DNA of 64,000 nt from CAKZLS01 sp963786305 (GTDB lineage Bacteria; Pseudomonadota; Alphaproteobacteria; Rhodospirillales; Defluviicoccaceae): positions 248,001-312,000 of the forward strand of contig CAWAYL010000014.1 of NCBI GenBank assembly GCA_963786305.1. The letters are read 5' to 3'. Positions 47,866-56,817 of the stretch are shown one piece after another (within the stretch, counting starts at the first letter, position 1; each line of letters starts with the position of its first letter). The translations under genes were made by a program, and so were the position numbers. The notes under the pieces were generated by a model. The model was not told where the DNA came from. It did not search any database and was given only the letters and a program-made list of their open reading frames with translations.

Positions 47866-49164
47866 TCATCGACCGAGCGACGCGACCTTACGCGCGGGCC
47901 GTTCGGCGGATTGTTCTCGATCGTCCCATCTATCGTGCGTGGCAAATGCCCGTTCCGCCTCCATGATGTAGTCGCGCGTCAGCGGCACCGACGAATGACG
48001 CTTCGCCAGCTGGATCTGAAACACGCAGAGCTTCATGTAGCGGAACGCCATTTCGCAACTGGCCAGGTAGAACTCCCACATCCGGCAGAACCGTTCGTCA
48101 TGCTGTGCCCGGGCCTGGTCCCGGTTGGCGAGGAAGCGTTCGCGCCAGTGCCGAAGCGTCTCGGCGTAGTGCAGGCGCAATACCTCGACGTCGGTCACCA
48201 GCAGGCCCGAGCGTTCGATCGATGGCACGATCTCGGAAAACGCCGGCGTGTAGCCGCCGGGGAAAATATACTTATGGATCCATGGAATGGGCGGTTTGGG
48301 TGGATCGGTGTGACCGATGGTGTGCACCAGCGCCACGCCGTCGTCGGTCAGATGGTCGCGGATGATGTTGAAGTACGTGTCGTACTGATTGACGCGGACG
48401 TGCTCAAACATGCCCACCGACACGATGCGATCATACGTTCCGGCTTCACTGCGGTAGTCGCGAAAGGCGAAGTCCACCCGATTGCCGGCGGCGGACCGAT
48501 CGGCGCGCTCCCGGGCCACCTTCAGCTGTTCCTCGGACAACGTGATGCCGACCACCTCGACGCTGAACCGCTCCGCCAGATACAAAGCCATGCCCCCCCA
48601 ACCGCAGCCGATGTCGAGAACGCGCACACCGGGTTCCAGCAGCAACTTGGCGGCGATGTGCCGGCGCTTCTGGCGTTGCGCGGTCTCCAGGGTGTCGGTG
48701 GCATCGCCAAAGTACGCGCACGAATATTGGCGGTCGGGATCCAGGAACAGATCGTAGAGACGCAGATTGAGATCATAGTGGTGCGCCACGTTGCGCCGCG
48801 CGCTTCTCGGTGAGTTGAACTGGAAAAGGCGATGAAACAGGCGCTTGATCCGGTGGAAGGGGCCGTCGAGGCTGCCCGGGCCGGCAATCTCGTAGTTTCG
48901 TCCGATCAGGTCCAGGAAATCGTAGAGCGACCCGCTCTCCACCGTCAGGTTGCCGTCCGTATAGGCCTTGCCGGCTGCCATGCCCGGCTGAACGAAAAGG
49001 CTCCAGTGCAGGCGCCGATCATGCAGGCGGACGGTCGCGGCTGGCACGCCCCGGCCAAAGCTGTGCGTTCGCCCGGCCGCGTCGATGACGGTCAATTGGC
49101 CGACATGGATCAACCTTCGAAGCAATCGTGTCAACAGCATGCTTCTACCGTTCCTCTCGGACAC
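47866..49164 (-). CDS. cfa: Cyclopropane-fatty-acyl-phospholipid synthase
   Basis: 432 residues, intact. The SAM-binding motif is VLDIGCGWGGMALYLAER. The family core HHYDLNLRLYDLFLDPDRQY SCAYF, preceding SAM binding, and IVSVGMFEHV (base region) are present, as is the C-terminal WREFYLASCEMAFRYMKLCVFQ-like segment (MWEFYLASCEMAFRYMKLCV). It transfers a methylene from SAM to cis double bonds of membrane phospholipids. Either the first ATG (49164) or that of MLLTRLLRRL (49140) may be used. Divergent from the MarR gene. Confidence 0.93.
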   Translation of the reverse strand: MSERNGRSMLLTRLLRRLIHVGQLTVIDAAGRTHSFGRGVPAATVRLHDRRLHWSLFVQPGMAAGKAYTDGNLTVESGSLYDFLDLIGRNYEIAGPGSLDGPFHRIKRLFHRLFQFNSPRSARRNVAHHYDLNLRLYDLFLDPDRQYSCAYFGDATDTLETAQRQKRRHIAAKLLLEPGVRVLDIGCGWGGMALYLAERFSVEVVGITLSEEQLKVARERADRSAAGNRVDFAFRDYRSEAGTYDRIVSVGMFEHVRVNQYDTYFNIIRDHLTDDGVALVHTIGHTDPPKPPIPWIHKYIFPGGYTPAFSEIVPSIERSGLLVTDVEVLRLHYAETLRHWRERFLANRDQARAQHDERFCRMWEFYLASCEMAFRYMKLCVFQIQLAKRHSSVPLTRDYIMEAERAFATHDRWDDREQSAERPARKVASLGR

Positions 49165-49310
49165 GAACGGTCGCCGGATGCCGCTGGAGCAGAGGCCTTC
49201 CGGGCCCGCTCGAGTTCGCGGTTGAATTACGCTATAACCTTATAACGCTTTCACTGGAGTAAAGTTCCTTGAGCCCGCTATCTCGCGGAATCTGTTGTTT
49301 TCCTCAAAAT

Positions 49311-49326
49311 ACGGGTATATACCCGT
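49311..49326. promoter_or_regulatory. Perfect 16-bp palindrome, probable MarR operator
   Basis: ACGGGTATATACCCGT, ending 4 bases before the ATG of the MarR gene and within the MarR-cfa divergent region. Position and symmetry suit autoregulation by the MarR dimer and control of the downstream MFS gene. Confidence 0.6.
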
Positions 49327-49330
49327 AGAC

Positions 49331-49747
49331 ATGGACAATACCATTTGCATCTGCACCTCGCTCCGCCAGGCGGCTCTCGCGACCAGCGAGTTTTACGACA
49401 AGGCGCTGCGGCCGTCCGGCCTGAAGGTGACCATGTACCGGTTGTTGAGACGGGCGGCCGAGGCCGGCCGTCCCAATATCAGCGAGCTTTCGCGGATCGT
49501 CGGATTGGACCGAAGCACGCTCGGTCGCAACTTGCGGGTGCTGGAACGCCAGAACCTCATCCGCTTCGAGGCCGCCGGGGACGAGCGTGCCCGTGTCGTC
49601 GTGCTGACACTGGAGGGCGAAGCGGCGCTGGCGAAAGCGCGGCCGCTGTGGGTCCAGGCGCAAAACGCCATGCACCGCGTTCTGGGCGAACATACGGATG
49701 CTTTGCTCGGGCAGCTCGCAAGATTGAACGCTCGGGATCTGGCGTAG
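49331..49747 (+). CDS. MarR family transcriptional regulator
   Basis: 138 residues. Winged helix: NISELSRIVGLDRSTLGRNL (recognition helix) and RVLERQNLIRFEAAGDERAR (wing). The N-terminal segment MDNTICICTSLRQAALATSE is typical of the MarR group that precedes MFS transporters; the two Cys near the start could be redox-sensitive. The ATG at 49331 is chosen over one at 49295 because the palindromic operator lies just upstream. Likely represses itself and the MFS gene 75 bases downstream. Confidence 0.88.
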   Translation: MDNTICICTSLRQAALATSEFYDKALRPSGLKVTMYRLLRRAAEAGRPNISELSRIVGLDRSTLGRNLRVLERQNLIRFEAAGDERARVVVLTLEGEAALAKARPLWVQAQNAMHRVLGEHTDALLGQLARLNARDLA

Positions 49748-49782
49748 CGGCGCGGCCGCGCGGCCGCGCGGCAAAGCCGCCG
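49748..49782 (+). other. GC-rich hairpins between MarR and MFS genes
   Basis: Directly after the MarR stop the sequence is made of alternating CGCGG/CCGCG blocks, then GCGGC-AAA-GCCGC. It can form stable stem-loops without a U run, perhaps attenuating expression or marking a processing point. Confidence 0.35.
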
Positions 49783-49821
49783 CTCATGGTGCGGTTATGG
49801 ATAACGGAAAGGAAGCGCGTG

Positions 49822-51051
49822 ATGACGACGCAACATGCTACGACGTCGAAGTGGGGGAGTGCCCTGGTCGCCTTGATCTGCGGATCTGTCATCCTGCTGT
49901 TTTCCCTCGGAATCCGCCACACGTTCGGGCTTTTTCTCCAGCCCGTGACCGTCGACCAGGGGTGGGGACGCGAAACCTTCGCGTTCGCCATCGCCCTGCA
50001 GAACCTGATCTGGGGCGTGAGCCAGCCGTTTGCCGGCATGCTGTCGGACCGTTTCGGCGCGCTGCGCGTGGTGTCGCTTGGCGCGGTTCTCTACGCCACC
50101 GGGTTGTGGATCATGTCGAGCGTATCGGGCGAGGCCACGTTCATTCTCGGCGCCGGCGTGCTGATCGGCCTCGGTCTGTCCGGAACCACGTTTACCATCG
50201 TGTTCGGGACGCTCAGCCGCCTGGTGCCGGCGGAACAGCGCTCGCTCGCCATGGGTATCACCATGGCGGTCGGCTCGTTCGGCCAATTCGTCATGCTGCC
50301 GTTGGGTCTGGGGCTCATGGGCTGGTTGACCTGGCCGGGCGCGCTGGTGGTGTTTTCGGCTCTTGCCCTGCTTATGTTCCCGCTGGCCTATGGCATGCGG
50401 GAACCGGCGCGGGTGGAGCCGCCCGGGACGGTCCACCAAGGCGCGCTGGACGCCCTCGGCGAAGCGTTCTCCACCCGCGACTTCTGGCTGTTGTGCATGG
50501 GCTTTTTCGTCTGCGGCTTTCAGGTGGTGTTCATCGCCGTTCACCTTCCGGCGTTTCTCGCCGACGAGGGGCTCGATGTGTCGGTGGCGACCACCGTCCT
50601 CGCCCTTATCGGCCTCGTCAACATCGCCGGCACGTATTACGCCGGTCTGTGGGGCGGCCGGCGGCGCAAGCCGATGCTGCTGTCATGGATCTACCTCGGC
50701 CGCGCGGTGGCCATCGCCGGCTTCATCTTGCTGCCGGTGACCGCCATCACGGCCTACGCCTTTGCCGTCGCCATGGGCCTGTTCTGGCTGTCCACCGTTC
50801 CGCTCACCAACGGAACGGTCGCGTCGGTATGGGGGGTGCGTCATATGTCCATGCTGGGCGGCATCGTGTTCTTCGCGCACCAGCTCGGATCGTTCGCCGG
50901 CGGCTGGCTGGGCGGCTGGCTTTATGACCGCACGGGCTCTTATGATAGTACCTGGGCTATCGCCATCGGGCTCAGCGTCGTCGCGGCGGCATTGAATTGG
51001 CCCATCCAGGAGACCCCGGTGGCCGAACGGATGAAAAAGGCTCTGGCATGA
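49822..51051 (+). CDS. Major facilitator superfamily transporter
   Basis: 409 residues, twelve predicted transmembrane helices, intact. The start MTTQHATTSKWGSALVALIC follows AAGGAA at good spacing. The family motif between helices 2 and 3 is GMLSDRFGALRVV; the second half repeats with GLWGGRRRKPM. It resembles the monocarboxylate/oxalate-formate type MFS proteins (SLGIRHTFGLFLQPVTVDQG). Controlled probably by the MarR gene ahead of it; substrate unknown. The stop overlaps a 42-residue membrane protein gene. Confidence 0.9.
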   Translation: MTTQHATTSKWGSALVALICGSVILLFSLGIRHTFGLFLQPVTVDQGWGRETFAFAIALQNLIWGVSQPFAGMLSDRFGALRVVSLGAVLYATGLWIMSSVSGEATFILGAGVLIGLGLSGTTFTIVFGTLSRLVPAEQRSLAMGITMAVGSFGQFVMLPLGLGLMGWLTWPGALVVFSALALLMFPLAYGMREPARVEPPGTVHQGALDALGEAFSTRDFWLLCMGFFVCGFQVVFIAVHLPAFLADEGLDVSVATTVLALIGLVNIAGTYYAGLWGGRRRKPMLLSWIYLGRAVAIAGFILLPVTAITAYAFAVAMGLFWLSTVPLTNGTVASVWGVRHMSMLGGIVFFAHQLGSFAGGWLGGWLYDRTGSYDSTWAIAIGLSVVAAALNWPIQETPVAERMKKALA

Positions 51052-51176
51052 AACGGCATACCGCCCGAATGGCTTTGTTGCTCACGGTCCTGGCGGCGGT
51101 GTTGATTCTGGCGTTCACCATTTATCAGGCCCCGGCCATGCGGTTTTTGCTCGATGGCTTCAAGCTTTGTGTTTAG
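51048..51176 (+). CDS. 42-residue single-pass membrane protein coupled to the MFS gene
   Basis: ATGA overlap with the MFS stop, then MKRHTARMALLLTVLAAVLI, LAFTIYQAPAMRFLLDG and a short end FKLCV. A basic N-terminus is followed by one hydrophobic helix (about residues 8-25). Too short for routine gene finders. The coupled start and sensible membrane topology argue that it is translated; it may be a transporter accessory peptide. Confidence 0.55.
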   Translation: MKRHTARMALLLTVLAAVLILAFTIYQAPAMRFLLDGFKLCV

Positions 51177-51385
51177 CGGACTGGATCCGAGACAACGCCG
51201 CTATATGTCGAGCGTGTCGATCAGGGGAAGTCCGGCGCCATCGAACCTGTAAAGCCCGCACTCTGATTGTGAGCCTTTGGGGTCGTCGTCCGGCACATGT
51301 GTGCTTTAACCCCCTGGCTCGGCGTGCTACTTAGATTGCGAATAATGCGCGTTAAGGAATGAAGCGATAACAGGAGAGGGTCAGC

Positions 51386-51865
51386 ATGAAGGGTCACGAC
51401 AAGGTCATCGTCCATCTCAACGCGGTCCTGAAGAATGAACTGACCGCCATAAACCAATATTTCCTGCATTCGCGAATGCTCAAGGACTGGGGTCTCGAGC
51501 GTCTCGCGGCTTACGAGTACGAAGAATCCATCGACGAAATGAAGCACGCCGACATGCTCGTCACGCGCATTCTGTTCCTCGACGGTTTACCGAACCTGCA
51601 GTCCCTGCACAGTCTGATGATCGGTGAAAATGTCCGCGAACTTCTGGAATGCGACAAGAAGCTGGAAGAGGCGGCGATCCCGGATCTTCGAGCGGCCATC
51701 GCGGACTGTGAAGAGGTGGGCGACTACGTCAGCCGCACGCTATTCACCTCGATTCTGGAGAACGAGGAAGCACATATCGATTGGCTCGATACCAACCTGG
51801 GTCTGATCGACAAGGTCGGATTGCAGAATTACATCCAATGGCAGATATCCGGCGGCGGGGACTGA
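51386..51865 (+). CDS. bfr: Bacterioferritin
   Basis: 159 residues, the usual length. All ferroxidase ligands are in place (Glu18, Glu51, His54, Glu94, Glu127, His130) and the haem-ligand Met52 is present in EMKHADMLV. It forms a 24-mer that stores iron. AGGAGAGG lies before the ATG. The partner ferredoxin gene lies convergently at 52108-52332. 51866-52107 between them holds only a possible hairpin with 10-base arms (CGATCCTCCC near 51870 and GGGAGGATCG near 51956). Confidence 0.95.
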   Translation: MKGHDKVIVHLNAVLKNELTAINQYFLHSRMLKDWGLERLAAYEYEESIDEMKHADMLVTRILFLDGLPNLQSLHSLMIGENVRELLECDKKLEEAAIPDLRAAIADCEEVGDYVSRTLFTSILENEEAHIDWLDTNLGLIDKVGLQNYIQWQISGGGD

Positions 51866-52107
51866 GCGGCCGATCCTCCCGCGCGCTCCCATGGATCGTG
51901 GATGTGTGCGATCCCGGCACGGGTGCCGAAGTCAGTGGCTGTAACCGCTCTGGGAGGGAGGATCGCGATCCTTGGCGGCGGGCTGGCGCGGGTCGGTCGC
52001 GGCGGCACGCGGTTCGCGCCTCTCGGGTGGTTCTTTTGACCGCTCCACAAGCGACCTAAGACAGGCTACGATATTGGCGGACGGAAGGGCGCGCCAAATC
52101 AGCATGG

Positions 52108-52332
52108 TCACGCTCCTCGGCGATCTCCCGCGCCCTGATTGGGGCGGGCGGGTGCTGTGCGGGAGAATTCAAGGTGCGCCTCGTCGATAATCTGCTGTGC
52201 GCGGTTCAGGCAACTCCCGCAGCACGGACCGTTGCCCAGCGCGATATAGGCCTCCTCCGCCGACAAAAATCCCTCCCGCGCTACGTCACGCAGGTCGGTA
52301 TCTCGGTAGCCGTTGCACGAGCAAACAAACAT
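52108..52332 (-). CDS. bfd: Bacterioferritin-associated ferredoxin
   Basis: 74 residues. The four [2Fe-2S] cysteines are in MFVCSCNGYRDTDL and GNGPCCGSCLNRAQQI, the Bfd pattern C-x-C...C-x2-C. Bfd reduces the bacterioferritin haem to release stored iron. The ATG at 52332 follows AAGGAGAATGGA; an upstream in-frame ATG at 52383 lies inside the Fur-like box and is rejected. Expected to be induced on iron starvation. Confidence 0.92.
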   Translation of the reverse strand: MFVCSCNGYRDTDLRDVAREGFLSAEEAYIALGNGPCCGSCLNRAQQIIDEAHLEFSRTAPARPNQGAGDRRGA

Positions 52333-52366
52333 TCCATTCTCCTTCCATGCACCCGTTATCGCATCA

Positions 52367-52383
52367 TTGAGAATGATTGTCAA
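52367..52383. promoter_or_regulatory. Fur-like box upstream of bfd
   Basis: TTGAGAATGATTGTCAA, a 17-bp near-palindrome (arms differ at one pair) rich in the ATT/AAT steps of Fur boxes, 35 bases upstream of the bfd ATG. Fits iron-dependent repression. Confidence 0.6.
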
Positions 52384-52436
52384 TTGCAGTTGCCACTGCG
52401 CGACCGCCGTCCGCCGGTGTTCCTATTTCATCAGGC

Positions 52437-53885
52437 CTATTTCATCAGGGTGTCCGGAGCCGCGCCGGTTTCCACCCACTTCGCCAGGGCGCTCAATGGA
52501 TCGATGCTCCATTGATCGATGCCGCCGGGTCCGGGCAAAAGCCCGCAATGGTCCATTCCGGGGATCATGAACAGCCGGGCGAACTGGCCGACGGCGTCCG
52601 CGCCGCCCATATCGGCTGAAAGCTTCTGGAACCAGTCCACGGTCTTGTAAGGCGTTACGAGGGCATCGGCCCATCCGTGCCAGACGATCAGTTTGCCGCC
52701 GGCATCGCGAAAGGCGCTCAAGTCTGTTCCGTCGGAATTGTAAAGGGCCGCCTTGGGCGCCATCCCCGCGGGATCCGTCTCGAAGTCGAAATCCAGGAGC
52801 GAAAAGGACGGACCCGGGTCGTCGGGAAACGCCATGTACGCGACGAAGTCCTGCGCGAACAGCGGGGCGATTTTTCCGCCGCCGCCAGGCTTTCCGGTCA
52901 ACCACAGCCACCAGAAAGGCTCGGAGCCCTCCGGGACGCCGCCCGGATAGAGCTGCTCGCCGGCGGCGTTGCGCGGACCCTGCCGCCACTTTGCGATCAC
53001 GTCGAGTTCCGCCGCGCTCAGGCAGCCGGCGCCGGCCTCTCCTTCGCACTCAAGCACCGACAGGTCGACGGAGCAGTTCCGGGGATCGTCGATCATCCCG
53101 TCGGTCTTGCCGTCCACGGCGTCGCACTGGCGCATCACCTCGTCGCCGACCAATGTAGCCTTGCCGGGCTTGAGGATGGCATTGCCGTCCGCGTCCGTAT
53201 TGGCTTGGACGATCCACGCCATCTTGGTCGCCACCAGGCCGGTATAGTCGAGGGCAGGCGCGCCGGAGATGATGCCGTCGAACAGCGTCGGGTATCTCAG
53301 CGCCGCCATGTTGGCCATGCGCCCGCCGGTGGAGCAGCCCTGGAAATAGTTCCGCGTCGGGGCTTCGGCGTAGAACGCCTCGATCAGGGCCTGGGCGACC
53401 CGGTGGGTCTCGCCGATGGACCGCCAGGCCCAGTCGCGCTCGGCCGGCGGGTTGTGATCGGCCCAGCTGGCATCGGTGACGCCGAGGCCATGGTGGCCAC
53501 TGTCGGAGGTGGCGGTGGCGTAGCCCTTGTTCAGCCCGGGACCCATGGCGTTGATGAAGCCCTTCTGCGCGTCGGCCCGCCCGAGAACGCCGCAGAACCC
53601 GCCGCATCCGGTCTGGTAGTACTTGCCGTTCCAGCCCTCCAGGGGCAGCCGGACCTCGATGGATATGGCCGGAAGCGCGGTGGCCCGCGCCCGGCAGTAC
53701 GCCGGCACGTCATCCGTCGCACCGACGACATCGGCCGATGTCACATAAGCGGCGTCCAGTGTCATCTCGCGAAGTGCCGCGCAGCGTTGGGTGCCCTGGG
53801 CCCAAGCGTGCCTGTCCGCGATCGGTGCAAGCAATGCCGCGCATAGCAAAGCGCCGCCGAGCCAAATCCGGTTGCCGATGTGCAT
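52437..53885 (-). CDS. Tannase/feruloyl esterase family protein
   Basis: 482 residues, intact, with a signal peptide (1-29, ending RHAWA). The alpha/beta-hydrolase nucleophile is in YFQGCSTGGRMANM, with the family's disulfide Cys next to the Ser. The catalytic Asp and His are probably in KLIVWHGWADALVTPYKT and GMDHCGLLPG, the latter followed by a second disulfide Cys. The family hydrolyses esters of gallate, ferulate or similar phenolic acids, so it probably acts on plant-derived esters in the periplasm. Regulated perhaps through the palindrome at 53957-53974. Confidence 0.9.
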   Translation of the reverse strand: MHIGNRIWLGGALLCAALLAPIADRHAWAQGTQRCAALREMTLDAAYVTSADVVGATDDVPAYCRARATALPAISIEVRLPLEGWNGKYYQTGCGGFCGVLGRADAQKGFINAMGPGLNKGYATATSDSGHHGLGVTDASWADHNPPAERDWAWRSIGETHRVAQALIEAFYAEAPTRNYFQGCSTGGRMANMAALRYPTLFDGIISGAPALDYTGLVATKMAWIVQANTDADGNAILKPGKATLVGDEVMRQCDAVDGKTDGMIDDPRNCSVDLSVLECEGEAGAGCLSAAELDVIAKWRQGPRNAAGEQLYPGGVPEGSEPFWWLWLTGKPGGGGKIAPLFAQDFVAYMAFPDDPGPSFSLLDFDFETDPAGMAPKAALYNSDGTDLSAFRDAGGKLIVWHGWADALVTPYKTVDWFQKLSADMGGADAVGQFARLFMIPGMDHCGLLPGPGGIDQWSIDPLSALAKWVETGAAPDTLMK

Positions 53886-53956
53886 GTCCGCGTCCCCCTA
53901 TAAACCACGCGCACTATGGGCGATGGGACGCCGGTGTTGCAACCCGTTCTCAAATT

Positions 53957-53974
53957 CTGTGAACCGGTTCACAG
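53957..53974. promoter_or_regulatory. Perfect 18-bp palindrome, LacI/GalR-type operator
   Basis: CTGTGAACCGGTTCACAG has the central CG and arm pattern of LacI-family operators (TGTGAACCGGTTCACA). It lies 72 bases before the tannase ATG in the region divergent from the S8 peptidase gene, so it could control either. No LacI-type regulator is in the window. Confidence 0.55.
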
Positions 53975-54126
53975 ACCGGCCCTCGAATGGGGTTCATATG
54001 TTGTCCACGCGGCACGCCTCCGTGAGGCAACGACGGGGCGGCCGCGATGCATGAGATGGAATGGGGAACATCCACACCGCTCGTGACTTCGCGATGAAGC
54101 ACGAAACAGGTTAGAGGAGGTTTGCT

Positions 54127-56817
54127 ATGGAGCGTTTCTATTACAAGCGGGACAAGCGTATCGTCGTCGAAGAGCTGTCCGACGTCCGGGCCGTCCAGCT
54201 CAGCGTCGACCAGCGCGGTCTGTCGGCCGACGCCGGCGCAGATCTGGGCGCATCGGCCATCGAGTCGGTCCGCTCGACGCTTGGGGACGAGGTTCCCGAC
54301 GATCCGTTGGGCGCTTTCGAAAACGCCAACTGGCGGTTCGTAAAGCCGTCGGAGACCCTGACCCGCAGTCTGAACGCGCGCGAGGCCGTATTGGGCGCCG
54401 AGGAGGTGGGCAAGGTCTTGCGGCGGACCGACGGATCGGTGGCCATCGCCACCCATCGGTTGAACGTGCAACTGAAACCCGAATTGTCGGATGGCGAGTG
54501 CGAAGCCATCCTCTTCGAGAAAAATCTCGACGTGCAGATGAAATTGGGGTTTGCGCCCAATCTCTACGAAGTCGATGCCAAGGGCCGGGAGGACGCGCTG
54601 GAAGCCTCGGTGGAGCTGCATGACGACCCGAGGTTCACCTTTGCCGAACCGTCCCTCACCGAACACATTCCGCAGCGATTTTCACCGTCGGATCCGCAAT
54701 ACACCAACCAGTGGCAATGGCGCAACACCGGTCAGAGCGGCGGCACGGCCGGCGCCGACGTCAGCGTCGAGCAGGCCTGGGACGTCACCCGCGGCGCCGG
54801 CATCCGCGTTGCCGTCATCGACAACGGCTTCGACGCCGATCACGACGATCTCGCGCCCGGCGTTTCCGGAATGAGCGGCTTCTTCGCGTCGTCTGGCGGT
54901 TTCACCCAGGGCACCACCGGCATGCCCGACAACAACCACGGCACCTTCTGCGCCGGCATGGTGGGCGCCCGGCAGAACAACGGCCGCGGCGGGTGCGGCG
55001 CGGCGCCGCGGTCCCAACTGATGCTCATCGCGGCCCTCGGCGACCAGGTGGGAACGCAAACGACGCTGGCCCGCGCCGTTGCCTACGCCGGCAATCCGCG
55101 GACCGAGATTCCCGGCGCCAATCCCAACAACGGCGCCGATATCCTCGTCAGCAGCCTCGGTCCCAACGGCGCCGATTGGAACCTGACCACGACACTTGAA
55201 CTGGCCATCGAGGGAGCGGCGGCCCAGGGTCGCGGCGGCCGGGGTCTCGCCATCTTCTGGGCCGCGAGCAATGGCACCAACGTCAATGTCACCCTGGACG
55301 AGGTCGTCTCGCACCCCGACGTCATCGCCGTCGTGCGCTCCGACCGCAACGACCGCGAAGACAACGCGGCGCGGGGGTCCACCGTGGAGCTGATCGCGCC
55401 CGGCAAGGATGTCTACAGCACCCGCTCGGGCAACGCCTACGGCACCAGCAGCGGCACCAGTTTCGCGGCGCCGTGCGCGGCCGGCTGCGCGGCCCTCGCG
55501 CTTTCGGTCAATCCCAATCTGACGCGCAACCAGTTGCGCCAGATCATGCGGAACTCGGCCGACAAGATCGGCGGCGCAACCTACGATGCAAGCGGACACA
55601 ACGACGATTACGGCTTCGGCCGGGTCAATGCCGCCAAGGCGGTCGGTCGGGCGCGCAGCCCGCGGCTGGTGGTCGCCAACTTCGGCTACGATGCCGGCGG
55701 CTGGCGGGTGGACAGGCATCCCCGCATGCTCGCCGATCTGACGGGCAACGGCCGCGCCGACATCGTCGGCTTCGGCAACGACGGCGTCTGGGTGGCGCGC
55801 AACAATGGCAACGGCAGCTTTCGGGGGCCGCGGTTGGTCGTCGGTAACTTCGGTTACGGTGCCGGCGGCTGGCGGGTGGACAGGCACCCGCGCATGCTTT
55901 CCGACATCACCGGCAACGGCCGCGCCGACATCGTCGGTTTCGGCAACGCCGGCGTCTGGGTGTCGCGCAACAACGGCAACGGCACCTTCCAGCCGCCGCA
56001 GATCGTGGTCGGCAACTTCGGGTACAACGCCGGGGGCTGGCGGGTCGACCGGCACCCGCGGTTCCTCGCCGATACCACCGGCAACGGCCGCGCCGATATC
56101 GTCGGCTTTGGCAACGCCGGGGTATGGGTGTCGCGCAACAACGGCAACGGCACCTTCCAGGCGCCGCAGATGGTTGTCGGCAACTTCGGCTACAACGCCG
56201 GCGGCTGGCGGGTCGACCGGCACCCGCGGTTCCTCGCCGATACCACCGGCAACGGCCGCGCCGACATCGTCGGCTTCGGCAACGCCGGGGTCTGGGTGTC
56301 GCGCAACAACGGCAACGGCACCTTCCAGGCGCCGCAGATGATTGTCGGCAACTTCGGCTACGATGCCGGCGGCTGGCGGGTCGACCGGCACCCCCGGTTT
56401 GTCGTCGACATTACCGGCGACGGCCGCGCCGATATCGTCGGCTTCGGCAACGCCGGGGTCTTGGTATCACTCAACAACGGCAACGGCACTTTCCAGGCGC
56501 CGCAACTGGTGGTCAATAACTTCGGCTACAACGCCGGCGGTTGGCGGGTGGACAAACATCCGCGCGTGCTCGGCAATGTGTCGGGGAACAACCGTCCCGA
56601 CATTGTCGGCTTCGGCAACGCCGGGGTCTGGGTGTCGCGCAACAACGGCAACGGCACCTTCCAGGGACCGCAGATGGTCATCGGCAACTTCGGCTACACT
56701 GCCGGCGGCTGGCGGGTGGATAGGCACCCGCGCTTCCTCGCCGACATAAGGGGCAGCAACCACGACGACATCGTCGGCTTCGGCAACGCCGGCGTCTGGG
56801 TGTTCGACGCCCAGTAG
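54127..56817 (+). CDS. S8 (subtilisin-like) peptidase with seven tandem FG-GAP/VCBS-like repeats
   Basis: 896 residues, intact. Residues 1-190: an N-terminal region with strand-rich repeats (RLNVQLKPELSDGECEAILF), perhaps a propeptide-like domain. Residues 195-500: S8 domain with catalytic Asp232 (VAVIDNGFDADHDD), His271 (NNHGTFCAGMVG) and Ser445 (SSGTSFAAPCAAG). Residues 513-896: seven 56-residue repeats containing NFGYxAGGWRVDRHPR and GNGRADIVGFGNAGVWVSRN, in the style of FG-GAP/VCBS blades with GNGRAD calcium-type loops. No classical signal peptide is visible, so export may use another route. It stands alone. Confidence 0.9.
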   Translation: MERFYYKRDKRIVVEELSDVRAVQLSVDQRGLSADAGADLGASAIESVRSTLGDEVPDDPLGAFENANWRFVKPSETLTRSLNAREAVLGAEEVGKVLRRTDGSVAIATHRLNVQLKPELSDGECEAILFEKNLDVQMKLGFAPNLYEVDAKGREDALEASVELHDDPRFTFAEPSLTEHIPQRFSPSDPQYTNQWQWRNTGQSGGTAGADVSVEQAWDVTRGAGIRVAVIDNGFDADHDDLAPGVSGMSGFFASSGGFTQGTTGMPDNNHGTFCAGMVGARQNNGRGGCGAAPRSQLMLIAALGDQVGTQTTLARAVAYAGNPRTEIPGANPNNGADILVSSLGPNGADWNLTTTLELAIEGAAAQGRGGRGLAIFWAASNGTNVNVTLDEVVSHPDVIAVVRSDRNDREDNAARGSTVELIAPGKDVYSTRSGNAYGTSSGTSFAAPCAAGCAALALSVNPNLTRNQLRQIMRNSADKIGGATYDASGHNDDYGFGRVNAAKAVGRARSPRLVVANFGYDAGGWRVDRHPRMLADLTGNGRADIVGFGNDGVWVARNNGNGSFRGPRLVVGNFGYGAGGWRVDRHPRMLSDITGNGRADIVGFGNAGVWVSRNNGNGTFQPPQIVVGNFGYNAGGWRVDRHPRFLADTTGNGRADIVGFGNAGVWVSRNNGNGTFQAPQMVVGNFGYNAGGWRVDRHPRFLADTTGNGRADIVGFGNAGVWVSRNNGNGTFQAPQMIVGNFGYDAGGWRVDRHPRFVVDITGDGRADIVGFGNAGVLVSLNNGNGTFQAPQLVVNNFGYNAGGWRVDKHPRVLGNVSGNNRPDIVGFGNAGVWVSRNNGNGTFQGPQMVIGNFGYTAGGWRVDRHPRFLADIRGSNHDDIVGFGNAGVWVFDAQ
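55663..56814 (+). repeat. Seven 168-bp tandem repeats within the S8 peptidase gene
   Basis: Unit starts at 55663, 55831, 55999, 56167, 56335, 56503 and 56671 (the last incomplete). Units 3-5 are nearly identical at base level, for example around GGCTGGCGGGTCGACCGGCA, which indicates recent duplication or gene conversion. A likely site of copy-number change and of assembly collapse. Confidence 0.9.

Noticed and set aside
54682..56391. A 569-codon minus-strand frame with periodic sequence
   Set aside because: It mirrors the tandem repeats of the S8 peptidase; the periodicity comes from the sense repeats.
55663..56814. CRISPR or satellite array
   Set aside because: The repeats are 168 bp, contiguous without spacers, and keep one open frame encoding protein blades.
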